Positions 47,645 through 57,979 of a DNA stretch of 64,000 bases are shown here, one piece after another; position 1 is the stretch's first letter; each line of letters opens with the position of its first letter. Origin of the DNA: Bacillota bacterium (GTDB taxonomy: Bacteria > Bacillota > Clostridia > Peptostreptococcales > Acidaminobacteraceae); NCBI GenBank assembly GCA_020161295.1, contig JAIUOA010000013.1:1-64000 (forward strand). Direction: 5' to 3'. Under the pieces are notes generated by a model that was not told the DNA's origin, did not search any database, and saw only the letters and a program-made list of their open reading frames with translations. The translations under genes were made by a program, and so were the position numbers.

Positions 47645-47980
47645 ATGCAAGCTAAAGCGGAAGCTAAGCACATTAGAATTTCTCCTCGTAAAATGAAGCC
47701 AATCGCTGATTTGGTTAGAGGAAAAAACGTGAAAGATGCACAAAATATCTTAAAATTCACACCTAGAAAAGGTGCCGAAATATTCTTGAAAGTTTTAAAT
47801 TCAGCAATTGCAAATGCTGAAAACAACTTCCACATGGATGTAGACACTTTAATCGTTAAGGATATCTACGCAAACCAAGGACCAACGCTTAAAAGATGGA
47901 ACGCTGGATCGATGGGTAGAGCAAACCCAGTATTGAGAAGAAGCAGTCACGTTGGCGTTATCGTCGCTGATAAAGAGTAG
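47645..47980 (+). CDS. rplV: 50S ribosomal protein L22
   Basis: 111 residues with the tunnel beta-hairpin region ending PVLRRSSHVGVIVADKE. Preceded by AAAGGAGG. Confidence 0.98.
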   Translation: MQAKAEAKHIRISPRKMKPIADLVRGKNVKDAQNILKFTPRKGAEIFLKVLNSAIANAENNFHMDVDTLIVKDIYANQGPTLKRWNAGSMGRANPVLRRSSHVGVIVADKE

Positions 47981-47996
47981 AAGGAGGGTTTACTAA

Positions 47997-48758
47997 ATGG
48001 GTCAAAAAGTTAGCCCACATGGACTCCGCGTTGGAGTCATTAAAGATTGGGACTCAAAATGGTACGCAAATAAGAAAAACTTTGCTGATTTATTAATCGA
48101 AGATCATGAAATTCGTAAATATGTAAAGAAAAGACTCTTTACTGCTGGTGTTTCAAGAGTTTATATCGATAGAACAGCAAATGATAAAGTTCATGTAAAC
48201 ATCTTTACTGCTAAACCAGGTATGGTAGTTGGTAAAGGCGGAGAGAACATTAAAGTTCTCAGAGAAGAACTCGAAAAAATCACTAAGAAATCTATCCAAT
48301 TGGACATTTCTGAAGTAGACAATATTGATGTTGATGCACAACTCGTTGCTGAAAACGTTGCATTTTCGCTTGAAAAAAGGGTTTCTTTCAGAAGAGCGAT
48401 GAAGCAAGTAATCGGAAGAGCACTTAAATCAGGCGCAGAAGGTATTAAAGTTCAAACTTCTGGTCGTTTAGGCGGCGCTGAAATGGCGAGAACTGAAGGA
48501 TATTCTGAAGGTAATGTGCCATTATCTACATTAAGAGCTGATATTGATTACGGCTTTGCAGAAGCTGATACAACATACGGAAAGATTGGCGTTAAGGTTT
48601 GGATCAACAAAGGCGAAGTACTTCCAAGCGTAAGCGAAGAGACTAGACTTAGAAGAAAAGAAGCTAGAAAAGCGACTGACAAACGTCCACAAAAGCCTAG
48701 AAATGCTAACGCTGGTCCTAACAAAGGCCCAAGAAAGCCTAGAAACAACAATAATTAA
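47997..48758 (+). CDS. rpsC: 30S ribosomal protein S3
   Basis: 253 residues with the KH domain ([18 protein letters not shown]) and a long basic C-terminal extension of about 40 residues rich in Lys, Arg, Pro and Asn. The extension is longer than in some relatives. It lies 16 bp behind rplV. Confidence 0.98.
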   Translation: MGQKVSPHGLRVGVIKDWDSKWYANKKNFADLLIEDHEIRKYVKKRLFTAGVSRVYIDRTANDKVHVNIFTAKPGMVVGKGGENIKVLREELEKITKKSIQLDISEVDNIDVDAQLVAENVAFSLEKRVSFRRAMKQVIGRALKSGAEGIKVQTSGRLGGAEMARTEGYSEGNVPLSTLRADIDYGFAEADTTYGKIGVKVWINKGEVLPSVSEETRLRRKEARKATDKRPQKPRNANAGPNKGPRKPRNNNN

Positions 48759-48788
48759 TTCAAGTTTTGTGAAAGGAGGCTATTAACC

Positions 48789-49220
48789 ATGTTGATGCCT
48801 AAGAGAGTAAAACGCCGTAGAGTTCACAGAGGTAGAATGACAGGTACTGCTCAAAAGGGAAACACAGTATCTTACGGAGAATACGGATTAGTAGCGATGG
48901 AGCCAGTTTGGCTTACCGCGAATCAAATAGAAGCAGCCAGGATTGCGATCAATAGAAAGATTAAAAGAGGCGGTAAGGTTTGGATTAAAGTATTCCCACA
49001 CAAACCTGTCACTCAAAAGCCTGCTGAAACACGTATGGGTGCCGGTAAAGGTTCTCCAGAATACTGGGTTGCAGTAGTAAAACCAGGTAGAGTATTATTT
49101 GAACTTGCTGGTGTTGATGAAGAACTTGCAAGAGAAGCGATGAGACTCGCTGCAAACAAGTTGCCAATCAAATGTAAATTTGTTAAAAAGGACGACGCTA
49201 TCGAAAAGGGTGGTGAATAA
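48789..49220 (+). CDS. rplP: 50S ribosomal protein L16
   Basis: 143 residues ([19 protein letters not shown]), with the usual start. Organises the A-site tRNA region. rpmC follows two bases after the stop. Confidence 0.98.
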   Translation: MLMPKRVKRRRVHRGRMTGTAQKGNTVSYGEYGLVAMEPVWLTANQIEAARIAINRKIKRGGKVWIKVFPHKPVTQKPAETRMGAGKGSPEYWVAVVKPGRVLFELAGVDEELAREAMRLAANKLPIKCKFVKKDDAIEKGGE

Positions 49221-49222
49221 AG

Positions 49223-49417
49223 TTGAAAGCAAACAAAATGAAAGAAATGACTTCTCAAGAACTGAGTGAGAAAATGAACGAGTTGAAAAACGAGCTTTTC
49301 AACTTGAGATTCCAATTAGCGACTGGGCAATTAGACAACCCAATGAAGATCAAAGCTATTAAGAAAGATATTGCTCGTGTGAATACGGTCTTAAGACAAA
49401 AAGAGATCCAAGCATAA
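49223..49417 (+). CDS. rpmC: 50S ribosomal protein L29
   Basis: 64 residues, starting with TTG, 2 bp behind rplP, whose end supplies the GGTGGTGA ribosome binding site. Contains [25 protein letters not shown] and the final [10 protein letters not shown]. Confidence 0.97.
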   Translation: MKANKMKEMTSQELSEKMNELKNELFNLRFQLATGQLDNPMKIKAIKKDIARVNTVLRQKEIQA

Positions 49418-49434
49418 GCAAAGGAGGTTGCGCT

Positions 49435-49689
49435 GTGGAAAGAGGCAGTAGAAAAGTTAGAGTTGGCTATGTGACAAGTGATAAAATGGATAAAACCATC
49501 GTGGTTACTGTTGAAGAGTTCATCCGTCACCCACTCTACGGTAAAAGAGTAAAAAGAACTAAAAAATTCAAAGCACATGATGAAGAAAACACATGTGGCA
49601 TTGGCGATAAAGTAAGAATTATGGAAACTAGACCACTTAGCAAAGACAAAAGATGGAGACTAGTTGAAATCGTGGAAAAAGCTAAGTAG
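49435..49689 (+). CDS. rpsQ: 30S ribosomal protein S17
   Basis: 84 residues from GTG ([21 protein letters not shown]) behind AAAGGAGG. OB-fold 16S-binding protein. Confidence 0.98.
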   Translation: MERGSRKVRVGYVTSDKMDKTIVVTVEEFIRHPLYGKRVKRTKKFKAHDEENTCGIGDKVRIMETRPLSKDKRWRLVEIVEKAK

Positions 49690-49712
49690 TTTAGCGAGAG
49701 GAGGAAACAAGC

Positions 49713-50081
49713 ATGATCCAAAACGAAACCCGTTTAAAAGTTGCTGATAACTCTGGTGCGAAAGAAATACTCTGTATCCGCGTTTTAGGTGGTTCAAAGA
49801 GAATGTATGGTAACATCGGAGATGTTATAGTAGCAAGTGTTAAAAATGCAACACCTGGCGGAGTTGTCAAGAAAGGCGATGTCGTTAAGGCAGTTATCGT
49901 AAGAAGTGTATTTGGTATTAGAAGACCTGATGGTAGCTATGTCAAATTTGATGAAAACGCTGCTGTAATTATAAAAGACGATTTATCTCCAATAGGAACT
50001 CGTATCTTCGGACCAGTTGCTAGAGAGTTAAGAGACAAGAAGTTCATGAAGATCGTTTCTCTAGCTCCAGAAGTTCTTTAA
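49713..50081 (+). CDS. rplN: 50S ribosomal protein L14
   Basis: 122 residues ([28 protein letters not shown]). Preceded by GAGGAGG. Confidence 0.99.
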   Translation: MIQNETRLKVADNSGAKEILCIRVLGGSKRMYGNIGDVIVASVKNATPGGVVKKGDVVKAVIVRSVFGIRRPDGSYVKFDENAAVIIKDDLSPIGTRIFGPVARELRDKKFMKIVSLAPEVL

Positions 50082-50098
50082 ACTTAGGAGGTGTAGTA

Positions 50099-50410
50099 AT
50101 GCATATTAAAAAAGGCGATACTGTTATCGTAATTGCTGGTAAAGATAAAGGCAAAAAAGGTAAAGTATTAAGCGTAAACCCAAAAACAGACAGAATTATT
50201 GTTGAAAATGTAAATATGGTAACGAAGCATCAAAAACCATCTATGAAAGTTCAACAAGGTGGTAGAGTGCACAAAGAATCCGCAATCCATGTATCTAATG
50301 TCCTTATGTACGATGCGAAAGCAAAAGCGGGCACTAGAGTTAAATTTAAAGATTTGGAAAACGGAAAGAAAGTCAGAGTATCAGTAAAAACTGGCGAAGT
50401 GCTCGACTAA
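50099..50410 (+). CDS. rplX: 50S ribosomal protein L24
   Basis: 103 residues with the KOW motif VIAGKDKGKKGKVLSV. Assembly initiator of the large subunit. Preceded by TAGGAGGTG. Confidence 0.98.
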   Translation: MHIKKGDTVIVIAGKDKGKKGKVLSVNPKTDRIIVENVNMVTKHQKPSMKVQQGGRVHKESAIHVSNVLMYDAKAKAGTRVKFKDLENGKKVRVSVKTGEVLD

Positions 50411-50436
50411 TCTCAGTAAGAAAGGAGGTTTGACTC

Positions 50437-50976
50437 ATGGCAAGATTTAAAGATAAGTATAATAACGAAGTTGCTAAAGCGTTAATGGAAAAATTCAATT
50501 ATAAAAGCGTTATGGAGATTCCAAAGATCGAAAAAATCGTAATCAATATGGGTCTTGGTGACGGTAAAGATAACCCAAAGGTAGTTAAGGCGGCTGTTGA
50601 TGAACTCGCTACGATTGCTGGACAAGCACCAATTGTTACAAAAGCTAAGAAATCTGTAGCAAACTTTAAGGTAAGAGAAGGCATGAACGTTGGTGCTAAA
50701 GTTACACTTAGAGGTGAAAGAATGTATGAGTTCATTGATAGATTCATTACCATTGCATTACCAAGGGTAAGAGACTTCAGAGGCGTAAATGCAAATTCTT
50801 TCGATGGTAGAGGTAACTATACTTTAGGGATTAAAGAACAATTAATCTTCCCTGAAATCAACATCGATAAAGTTGAAACGGTTAGAGGTATGGATATCAC
50901 TTTCGTTACAACTGCAAAAACGGATGAAGAGGCAAGAGAATTATTAAAATTAATGGGAATGCCATTCGCGAAGTAA
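50437..50976 (+). CDS. rplE: 50S ribosomal protein L5
   Basis: 179 residues with the 5S rRNA-binding fold ([37 protein letters not shown]). Preceded by AAAGGAGG. Confidence 0.99.
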   Translation: MARFKDKYNNEVAKALMEKFNYKSVMEIPKIEKIVINMGLGDGKDNPKVVKAAVDELATIAGQAPIVTKAKKSVANFKVREGMNVGAKVTLRGERMYEFIDRFITIALPRVRDFRGVNANSFDGRGNYTLGIKEQLIFPEINIDKVETVRGMDITFVTTAKTDEEARELLKLMGMPFAK

Positions 50977-50989
50977 GGAGGGATTTACA

Positions 50990-51175
50990 TTGGCTAAAAC
51001 CAGTCTTAAGGTAAAACAAGCAAGAACTCAGAAGTACTCAACAAGAGAATACAATAGATGTAGAATCTGTGGAAGACCACATGCTTATTTAAGAAAATAT
51101 GGAATTTGCCGTATTTGTTTCAGAGAATTGGCGTACAAGGGACAAATTCCAGGTGTTAAGAAAGCTAGCTGGTAA
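50990..51175 (+). CDS. rpsN: 30S ribosomal protein S14 (zinc type)
   Basis: 61 residues from TTG behind AAGGAGGG. Four cysteines (CRICGRP and CRICF) show the short zinc-binding form. Confidence 0.98.
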   Translation: MAKTSLKVKQARTQKYSTREYNRCRICGRPHAYLRKYGICRICFRELAYKGQIPGVKKASW

Positions 51176-51199
51176 GAAATCGGAAGGAGGTAATTACTC

Positions 51200-51598
51200 A
51201 TGGCAATGACAGATCCAATTGCTGATTTACTAACGCGTGTACGTAATGCGAATATGGTAAAGCATACATCGGTAGATGTACCAGCATCAAACGTGAAAAA
51301 TAAAATTGTAGAAATCCTTTTAGAGGAAGGCTACATTAAAGGTTTCGATATTATCGAAGACGGTAAGCAAGGCCTTATCAGAATCGAACTTAAATACGGT
51401 GAGAACAAAGAGCGCGTTATCACTGGCCTCAAGCGTATCTCTAAACCAGGTTTAAGAGTATATGCAAAGAAAACTGAAATCCCTAGAGTATTAGGTGGAT
51501 TAGGTTTGGCAATTATTTCTACTTCTAATGGTATTATCACAGATAAAGAAGCTAGAAAACTTGGCGTTGGTGGCGAAGTAATTTGCTACGTATGGTAA
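51200..51598 (+). CDS. rpsH: 30S ribosomal protein S8
   Basis: 132 residues ([18 protein letters not shown]), with the C-terminal [20 protein letters not shown] motif that binds 16S helix 21. GGAGG is nine bases upstream. Confidence 0.99.
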   Translation: MAMTDPIADLLTRVRNANMVKHTSVDVPASNVKNKIVEILLEEGYIKGFDIIEDGKQGLIRIELKYGENKERVITGLKRISKPGLRVYAKKTEIPRVLGGLGLAIISTSNGIITDKEARKLGVGGEVICYVW

Positions 51599-51623
51599 TA
51601 ATGAATAACTAGGAGGTGTGACA

Positions 51624-52169
51624 ATGTCAAGAGTAGGTAGATTGCCTATTACAATACCTCAAGGGGTTGAGTTCAAAATTTCTGCTACTAATTTAGTAAC
51701 AGTTAAAGGACCTCTAGGAGAATTGTCAGAGCAAATAGACAAAGACATTAGCATTCAAATTGATGGCGACACGTTAACAGTAACGCGTCCATCTGATAAT
51801 AAAAGACACAGAGCTTTACACGGTTTAACGAGAGCACTTTTAAACAACATGGTTATCGGCGTAACTCAAGGTTTTGAAAGAAAACTCCTCATCGTAGGTG
51901 TTGGTTACAAAGCTGCGAAGAACGGTAACAAACTTGACTTATCTTTAGGCCATTCTCATCCAGTTTCAATGGAAGATCCAGAAGGCATCACTACAGTATG
52001 TAATACACCAACAGAAATTGTTGTTAAAGGTATTAACAAACAACTCGTAGGAAACTATGCTTCTAAGATCAGAGAGTGGAGAAAGCCAGAGCCTTACAAA
52101 GGTAAAGGAATCCGCTTTGCTGATGAAACTGTCATCAGAAAAGAAGGTAAGACAGGTAAGAAAAAATAA
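51624..52169 (+). CDS. rplF: 50S ribosomal protein L6
   Basis: 181 residues from the ATG at 51624 (MSRVGRLPITIPQGVE), seven bases behind AGGAGG. A GTG six bases earlier is less well placed. Confidence 0.97.
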   Translation: MSRVGRLPITIPQGVEFKISATNLVTVKGPLGELSEQIDKDISIQIDGDTLTVTRPSDNKRHRALHGLTRALLNNMVIGVTQGFERKLLIVGVGYKAAKNGNKLDLSLGHSHPVSMEDPEGITTVCNTPTEIVVKGINKQLVGNYASKIREWRKPEPYKGKGIRFADETVIRKEGKTGKKK

Positions 52170-52186
52170 GAAAGGAGTAGCATAAA

Positions 52187-52555
52187 ATGGCTTCTAAAAC
52201 AAGTAGAAATGATAACAGAAAAGCGCGTCATGCTAGAGTGCGTAAAAACATTTCTGGAACGGCTGAGAAACCAAGACTCAACGTCTACAGATCTAATCAA
52301 AACATCTTCGCACAAATCATTGACGATGTTACTGGAAACACTTTAATTGCTGCTTCTAGCCTTGAAACTTCTATAAAAGAAAAAGTTTCACATACAGGTA
52401 ACAAAGAAGCTGCTAAATTAGTTGGTGAACTCGTTGCGAAAAAAGCGCTTGAAAAAGGCATTGAGAACGTAGTTTTCGACAGAGGTGGCTATCTTTACCA
52501 CGGTAGAGTTAAAGAGCTCGCTGAAGGTGCTAGAGAAGCAGGATTAAAATTCTAG
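52187..52555 (+). CDS. rplR: 50S ribosomal protein L18
   Basis: 122 residues, 5S rRNA-binding, with the basic N-terminus and the [24 protein letters not shown] ending (given here as its last ~24 residues region). Confidence 0.98.
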   Translation: MASKTSRNDNRKARHARVRKNISGTAEKPRLNVYRSNQNIFAQIIDDVTGNTLIAASSLETSIKEKVSHTGNKEAAKLVGELVAKKALEKGIENVVFDRGGYLYHGRVKELAEGAREAGLKF

Positions 52556-52571
52556 ATAGGGAGGTATATTG

Positions 52572-53078
52572 ATGAACCGTCAATTGATTGATGCGAGTAA
52601 GTTAGACCTCAAAGAACAGGTTATTAATATAAATCGTGTTACTAAGGTTGTTAAAGGTGGTAGAAATTTCAGATTCAGCGCACTTGTTGTTGTTGGTGAT
52701 GAGAACGGCCACGTAGGCATCGGTACTGGTAAAGCGAAAGAGGTTCCTGAAGCAATCTCTAAAGCAGTAGAAGATGCTAAGAAAAGATTGATTTATGTAC
52801 CAAGAGTTGGAACAACTGTACCACACCACATCGAAGGTCACTTCGGTGCAGGCAGCGTGAGAATCATGCCAGCTAAAGAAGGTACGGGTGTTATTGCTGG
52901 AGGTCCTGTTCGTGCGGTGTTGGAATTAGCAGGTTTAAAGGATGTTAGAGCGAAATCTTTAGGAAGTAATAATCCTAGAAATATGGTTAATGCAACGCTC
53001 GATGGTCTTACTAATCTTAAAACAGCTGAAAAAGTGGCTAAATTAAGAGGTAAGACTGTAGAACAAATTCTAGGTTAG
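52572..53078 (+). CDS. rpsE: 30S ribosomal protein S5
   Basis: 168 residues from the ATG at 52572 ([20 protein letters not shown]) behind GGGAGG; a TTG directly before it is possible. Conserved [20 protein letters not shown] and [12 protein letters not shown] are present. Confidence 0.97.
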   Translation: MNRQLIDASKLDLKEQVININRVTKVVKGGRNFRFSALVVVGDENGHVGIGTGKAKEVPEAISKAVEDAKKRLIYVPRVGTTVPHHIEGHFGAGSVRIMPAKEGTGVIAGGPVRAVLELAGLKDVRAKSLGSNNPRNMVNATLDGLTNLKTAEKVAKLRGKTVEQILG

Positions 53079-53090
53079 GGGGTATGAACC

Positions 53091-53267
53091 TTGGCTACTA
53101 TTAAAGTAAAATTGGTCAAAAGTACAATTGGTGCGCTTCCAAAGCACAAGTTAACTGTTGAAGCTTTAGGCCTTAAAAAAATCGGTCAAGTGGTTGAAAA
53201 GCAAGACAATGCGCAAATGAGAGGCATGGTCCAACAAGTAAATCACTTAGTCAAAATTGTAGAGTAA
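53091..53267 (+). CDS. rpmD: 50S ribosomal protein L30
   Basis: 58 residues starting with TTG ([20 protein letters not shown], read as Met), eight bases behind a GGGGG binding site that overlaps the rpsE stop. The protein ends [10 protein letters not shown]. Short L30 of the usual bacterial kind, between rpsE and rplO as expected. Confidence 0.95.
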   Translation: MATIKVKLVKSTIGALPKHKLTVEALGLKKIGQVVEKQDNAQMRGMVQQVNHLVKIVE

Positions 53268-53289
53268 TCAACATAAAGGAGGTGCGACC

Positions 53290-53730
53290 ATGAGACTTCA
53301 TGATTTGAGACCAGCAGAAGGATCGACTAAATCTAAGAAGAGAGTCGGTAGAGGTACAGGTTCTGGTTTAGGAACAACTGCAGGCCGCGGTATGAATGGT
53401 CAAAATTCACGTGCAGGTGGCGGTGTAAGACCAGGCTTCGAAGGTGGTCAAATGCCATTATTCAGAAGAATTCCTAAACGTGGATTCAATAATAAATTTA
53501 AGAAACAATGGACTGTTGTCAATGTTGAAATCTTAAACGAGTTCGAAGACGGCACAGAAATTACACCAGAAGTTTTATTACAAACAGGTGTTGTAAGCAA
53601 ACTCAGTTACGGAATTAAGATCTTAGGCGATGGAGAATTGAATAAAAAGCTCACAGTAAAGGCTAACAAATTCACTCAGTCAGCGATTAACAAGATTGAA
53701 GCTGCTGGAGGAAAGGCAGAGGTGATTTAA
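53290..53730 (+). CDS. rplO: 50S ribosomal protein L15
   Basis: 146 residues ([20 protein letters not shown]) with the glycine-rich [20 protein letters not shown] region. The stop directly abuts the secY start. Confidence 0.99.
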   Translation: MRLHDLRPAEGSTKSKKRVGRGTGSGLGTTAGRGMNGQNSRAGGGVRPGFEGGQMPLFRRIPKRGFNNKFKKQWTVVNVEILNEFEDGTEITPEVLLQTGVVSKLSYGIKILGDGELNKKLTVKANKFTQSAINKIEAAGGKAEVI

Positions 53731-54996
53731 TTGTTGTCTACACTTAGAAACGCTTGGAAAATTCCAGATTTAAGAGCGAGAATCCTCTTCACATTATTGA
53801 TGATCGTCGTTTTTAGATTAGGATCGGCAGTACCAGTACCAGGAATAGACAGTGCAGCGTTAGCAGCAGCATTTTCAAACTCTGAAGATGGTTTATTAGG
53901 TCTATTCAACCTCATGAGTGGTGGTAACTTTAAGACATTTACCATCTTTGCACTAGGCATCAGCCCGTATATTACAGCTTCAATTGTTCTCAATCTTCTT
54001 CAGATTGCATTTCCAGCTCTTGAAGCACTTGCAAAAGAAGGCGAAACTGGAAGAAAGAAAATTGTTCAATATACGCGCTACTTGACAGTCGTATTAGCAT
54101 TGATTCAAGGAATCGGCTTTAGCTTAGGTTATTTCCAAAGATTCTTTATCAATCCAGGTGCTTGGTCAACATTCATTGCTGTTTTAACATTGACAGCTGG
54201 AACAGCGTTTTTAATGTACTTAGGTGAAAAAATCACTGACAAAGGGATTGGCAATGGTATTTCATTGTTTATCTTTGCAGGGATTATCGCAAGCCTTCCA
54301 TCAACACTCTTAAACATGTATACGAATGTTACTTTGGGTCAATTGAATATTATTCAAGTTTTAATTTTCGGTGTACTCGCTGTATTCATTATCATGGGAA
54401 TCATCTTTATTCAACAAGGACAAAGAAAAATTCCTGTTCAGTACGCAAAAAGAGTTGTTGGTCGTAAGATGTACGGTGGACAAACAACGCACATTCCGTT
54501 AAAAGTAAATCAAGCTGGTGTTATTCCAGTAATCTTTGCAATTTCGATCTTAATGTTTCCAGCTACTGTTGCAGCCTTCTTCCCAGGAAGCGGATTTGCA
54601 ATCTTTGTTGGAAAATGGTTAGGACAAACAAGTATCATTTATAACTTGTTATATGCACTTCTCATCATATTCTTCACTTACTTCTATACGAACATCACAT
54701 TCAATCCAGTTGATGTGGCGGATCGTTTGAAGACAAACGGTGGATTTATTCCAGGTATTAGACCAGGAAGACCAACTGCTGAGCATCTCAGCAAATCACT
54801 TAACAAAATTACGATTGTCGGCGCATTATTCTTAGCTGTCATCGCTGTATTACCAAACTTCTTAGGTGCAATTACCAGTACTCAATTCAGCTTCGGCGGT
54901 ACATCAATCCTGATCGTTGTATCAGTATCACTTGAAACCATGAAGCAAGTTGAAGCACAAATGTTGATGAGACACTATGAAGGATTCTTGAATTAG
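53731..54996 (+). CDS. secY: Preprotein translocase subunit SecY
   Basis: 421 residues with about ten transmembrane helices forming the protein-conducting channel. The start is TTG at 53731 or the TTG right after it; AGAGGTGA lies in the end of rplO, so translation is coupled. Conserved signature SVPVPGID-like AVPVPGIDSAAL and the cytosolic loop KRVVGRKMYGGQTTHIPLKV. SecE is at 28889; SecG is not in the window. Confidence 0.98.
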   Translation: MLSTLRNAWKIPDLRARILFTLLMIVVFRLGSAVPVPGIDSAALAAAFSNSEDGLLGLFNLMSGGNFKTFTIFALGISPYITASIVLNLLQIAFPALEALAKEGETGRKKIVQYTRYLTVVLALIQGIGFSLGYFQRFFINPGAWSTFIAVLTLTAGTAFLMYLGEKITDKGIGNGISLFIFAGIIASLPSTLLNMYTNVTLGQLNIIQVLIFGVLAVFIIMGIIFIQQGQRKIPVQYAKRVVGRKMYGGQTTHIPLKVNQAGVIPVIFAISILMFPATVAAFFPGSGFAIFVGKWLGQTSIIYNLLYALLIIFFTYFYTNITFNPVDVADRLKTNGGFIPGIRPGRPTAEHLSKSLNKITIVGALFLAVIAVLPNFLGAITSTQFSFGGTSILIVVSVSLETMKQVEAQMLMRHYEGFLN

Positions 54997-55005
54997 GAGG
55001 CTGCT

Positions 55006-55650
55006 TTGAGATTAATATTACTAGGACCTCCTGGTGCAGGAAAAGGCACACAAGCTGAATTTATTGTGGATCAATTTCAAGTGCCGCACATATCGACTGG
55101 GGATATCTTTAGAAAGAACATTAAAGAAGGCACAGACTTAGGTCTGAGAGCAAAATCTTTCATCGATCAAGGTGCGCTTGTACCAGATTCTCTTGTAGTA
55201 GAAATTGTCGAAGCGCGTCTACAGGAAGCTGATTGCGAAAATGGCTTCCTGCTGGACGGTTTTCCGAGAACGGAATACCAAGCAGTTGAGCTTGACAAAG
55301 TACTCGAGAAAAGCGGTGTCAGCTTGACTGCGGTCATTAACATCAAGGTCAATCCGGAACTGCTGGTTTCAAGAGCTGTCGGCAGAAGAATCTGTAGAAG
55401 CTGTGGCGCAACCTATCACGTTAAGAACAACCCACCTTTGAAAGATGGCGTTTGTGACAAATGCGATGGTGAATTGTATCAGCGAAGCGACGATGTTGAA
55501 GAAACGGTTGCGAATCGAATCAACATTTATGTAAATGAAACTTCGCCACTCATTCATTATTATGAAGAGCGTGGGAAGTTAGTGAACATAGATGGTGAAC
55601 AAGATATCAAAGTTGTTTCAGCAGATATTGTGAAAGCACTAAGGGGCTAA
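55006..55650 (+). CDS. adk: Adenylate kinase (zinc LID type)
   Basis: 214 residues interconverting ATP, AMP and ADP. P-loop GPPGAGKGT at 7-15. The LID carries four cysteines (C130, C133, C150, C153), the Gram-positive zinc form. TTG start behind TAGGAGG, 9 bp after secY. Confidence 0.98.
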   Translation: MRLILLGPPGAGKGTQAEFIVDQFQVPHISTGDIFRKNIKEGTDLGLRAKSFIDQGALVPDSLVVEIVEARLQEADCENGFLLDGFPRTEYQAVELDKVLEKSGVSLTAVINIKVNPELLVSRAVGRRICRSCGATYHVKNNPPLKDGVCDKCDGELYQRSDDVEETVANRINIYVNETSPLIHYYEERGKLVNIDGEQDIKVVSADIVKALRG

Positions 55651-55653
55651 GAC

Positions 55654-56421
55654 ATGATCGTTATTAAAACGAGCAAAGAAATTGAGTTTATGCAAGAGTC
55701 AGGACGTATTGTTGCATTGGCTCACGAAATGATAAAAAATGCAATAAAGCCTGGGATTACAACAGGCGAACTTGATGCAATCGCTGAAGCGATTATTAGA
55801 GAAAACGGAGCGACACCCTCATTTAAGGGATATCATGGTTATCCGGCTTCGATATGTGCTTCAGTGAATGAACAAGTCATTCATGGCATTCCAGGAGGGA
55901 CAACCCTCAAGGAAGGCGACATCATTAGCATTGATATCGGCGCATTCAAAAACGGTTATCATGCTGATGCTGCTAGAACACATCCGGTAGGCAAAGTGAA
56001 CGATAAAGCTTTGGAATTGATTAAAGTCACTGAAGAGAGTTTCTTTGAAGGATTGAAGTATTGTAGAGTCGGTTATAGACTGTCTGACGTATCGCACGCC
56101 ATTCAGAAATATGCGGAGGAAAAAGGCTTCGGTGTCGTAAGAGACTTTGTCGGTCATGGAATTGGTAGACAAATGCATGAAGATCCTCCGATTCCAAATT
56201 ATGGTGCACCTGGTAGGGGACCACGTTTGGAAAAAGGGATGGCACTTGCGATCGAACCCATGATCAATTCTGGTGATTTTAAAGTTAGAGTCTTGGATGA
56301 CGAATGGACAGTGGAGACGATCGATCGTTCTTTATCTGCTCATTACGAAAACACAGTGATTATCACTGATGGAGATCCACTGATTATAACGTTTTCAAAT
56401 GATGAGGTGGAATCATGTTAA
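55654..56421 (+). CDS. map: Methionine aminopeptidase, type I
   Basis: 255 residues removing the initiator methionine. Metal ligands are in SIDIGAFKNGYHADAART (two aspartates), VGHGIGRQMHEDP, LAIEPMIN and the C-terminal YENTV region. 3 bp behind adk; overlaps the next gene by 7 bp. Confidence 0.98.
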   Translation: MIVIKTSKEIEFMQESGRIVALAHEMIKNAIKPGITTGELDAIAEAIIRENGATPSFKGYHGYPASICASVNEQVIHGIPGGTTLKEGDIISIDIGAFKNGYHADAARTHPVGKVNDKALELIKVTEESFFEGLKYCRVGYRLSDVSHAIQKYAEEKGFGVVRDFVGHGIGRQMHEDPPIPNYGAPGRGPRLEKGMALAIEPMINSGDFKVRVLDDEWTVETIDRSLSAHYENTVIITDGDPLIITFSNDEVESC

Positions 56422-56693
56422 GTGATTTCCAGGTCGGTCAACTTGTTAAGTCTAAAGCTGGACACGACAAGGGTGATGTCTTGTTAGTTGTTAGCATTCT
56501 CGATGATCATTATGTGATGGTTGTGGATGGTGAACGACGCAAAATCGATAAACCTAAAAAGAAGAAGGTGATTCACCTTAAATCTTTGAAAGTAATCGAT
56601 CATGACTTAAAACAACTTCTTGAAACAAATCAACCCATTAATGATGCGTTGATTAGACGAAAGATAAAAGACAACCTGAACGGTTCCGAGTAA
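56415..56693 (+). CDS. KOW-domain (L14e/L24e-like) RNA-binding protein
   Basis: 92 residues beginning MLSDFQVGQLVKSKAGHDKGD, a KOW-type start as in archaeal/eukaryotic L14e, followed by a basic stretch (DKPKKKKVIHLKSLKVI). The map-KOW-infA arrangement is frequent in Clostridia; the function is not established. Start overlaps the end of map (GAGGTGG behind it). Confidence 0.88.
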   Translation: MLSDFQVGQLVKSKAGHDKGDVLLVVSILDDHYVMVVDGERRKIDKPKKKKVIHLKSLKVIDHDLKQLLETNQPINDALIRRKIKDNLNGSE

Positions 56694-56708
56694 GGAGGGA
56701 TGATTCTA

Positions 56709-56930
56709 ATGGCAAAAAGCGATTCAATCGAAGTAGAAGGCGTTGTTGTAGAGGCATTGCCAAATGCGATGTTTAAAGTAAAGTTAGAAAATGGACATAT
56801 AGTATTGGCTCATATTTCCGGTAAATTGAGGATGAACTTCATCAGAATTTTACCAGGAGATAAAGTCACGTTAGATTTATCGCCTTACGATCTTACCAGA
56901 GGTAGAATCGTATGGCGTGGAAAGTCATAA
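56709..56930 (+). CDS. infA: Translation initiation factor IF-1
   Basis: 73 residues from the ATG at 56709 ([20 protein letters not shown]), the usual OB-fold IF-1 length. AAGGAGGG is nine bases upstream; an earlier in-frame ATG at 56700 is too close to it. Confidence 0.98.
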   Translation: MAKSDSIEVEGVVVEALPNAMFKVKLENGHIVLAHISGKLRMNFIRILPGDKVTLDLSPYDLTRGRIVWRGKS

Positions 56931-56942
56931 GGAGGGATAACA

Positions 56943-57056
56943 ATGAAAGTTAGACCATCAGTGAAACCAATGTGCGAAAAGTGTAAAATCATCAGACGTA
57001 AAGGTAAAATCATGGTGATCTGTGCAAATCCGAAACACAAACAAACACAAGGTTAA
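56943..57056 (+). CDS. rpmJ: 50S ribosomal protein L36 (zinc type)
   Basis: 37 residues ([20 protein letters not shown]...) with the zinc ligands CEKC, a third Cys and a His (CANPKH). Preceded by AAGGAGGG, 12 bp behind infA. Confidence 0.97.
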   Translation: MKVRPSVKPMCEKCKIIRRKGKIMVICANPKHKQTQG

Positions 57057-57072
57057 TTAAAACCGTGTAACC

Positions 57073-57105
57073 AAATATAAAGCGCGGCTGAACTACTTTA
57101 TATTT
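57073..57105 (+). other. 10-bp inverted repeat in front of rpsM
   Basis: Perfect arms AAATATAAAG/CTTTATATTT with a 13-nt loop, followed by GAAATATATTACC rather than a T run. It sits in the 104-bp gap between rpmJ and rpsM, the longest gap in this part of the super-operon. Could be a processing or translational control element. Confidence 0.55.
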
Positions 57106-57160
57106 GAAATATATTACCGACTTAAAGCATTAGTTTATACACATTAGGAGGTGTAATTTA

Positions 57161-57532
57161 ATGGCAAGAATTGCAGGTGTTGACTTGCCTAGAGAGAAGA
57201 GAGCTGTTATCGGCTTGACTTACATCTATGGTATTGGAAAACCTACTTCTCAAGACTTGTTAGCAAAAGCTGGCATCAGTGAAGATACGAGAATCAAAGA
57301 TCTTACTGAAGAAGAAGTAAGTAAATTAAGACAACTTATCGAAGATGATCATCTTGTTGAGGGTGACCTTAGAAGAGAAATCGCGATGAACATTAAGAGA
57401 TTAAAAGAAATTGGCTGTTACCGTGGCATCAGACATAGAAAAGGTCTTCCGGTTCGTGGACAAAAGACAAAAACAAACGCGAGAACTAGAAAAGGTCCTA
57501 AGAAAACTGTTAGCCGTAAGAAGAAAAAATAG
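57161..57532 (+). CDS. rpsM: 30S ribosomal protein S13
   Basis: 123 residues ([22 protein letters not shown]...) ending in a strongly basic tail ([12 protein letters not shown]). Preceded by TTAGGAGGTG. Confidence 0.99.
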   Translation: MARIAGVDLPREKRAVIGLTYIYGIGKPTSQDLLAKAGISEDTRIKDLTEEEVSKLRQLIEDDHLVEGDLRREIAMNIKRLKEIGCYRGIRHRKGLPVRGQKTKTNARTRKGPKKTVSRKKKK

Positions 57533-57553
57533 GTGACAAAGGAGGCGTAAAAC

Positions 57554-57952
57554 ATGGCTGCTGCTAAAAAAGCACGTAAAGTGAGAAAAAAACGTGAACG
57601 CAAAAACGTAGAACGTGGCCAAGCTCATATTCAAGCGACATTCAATAATACAATCGTTACTTTGACGGATAATGACGGCAATGCATTAGCATGGTCTAGC
57701 GCAGGTAGCTTAGGTTTTAAAGGATCTAGAAAATCTACTCCTTATGCCGCTCAAATGGCTGCTGAAGCTGCATCTAAATCTGCTATGGAGCATGGTTTAA
57801 AATCTGTTTCGGTTTTCGTTAAGGGACCGGGTTCAGGCAGAGAAGCTGCTATTAGAGCACTTCAAGCTACAGGACTTGAGATTACATCAATCGCTGATGT
57901 AACACCAATTCCACACAATGGTTGTAGACCACCAAAAAGAAGAAGAGTGTAG
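57554..57952 (+). CDS. rpsK: 30S ribosomal protein S11
   Basis: 132 residues with [20 protein letters not shown] and the C-terminal [20 protein letters not shown]. Preceded by AAAGGAGG. Confidence 0.99.
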   Translation: MAAAKKARKVRKKRERKNVERGQAHIQATFNNTIVTLTDNDGNALAWSSAGSLGFKGSRKSTPYAAQMAAEAASKSAMEHGLKSVSVFVKGPGSGREAAIRALQATGLEITSIADVTPIPHNGCRPPKRRRV

Positions 57953-57979
57953 TTTATTCAGTATTAGGAGGTGTTTTAA

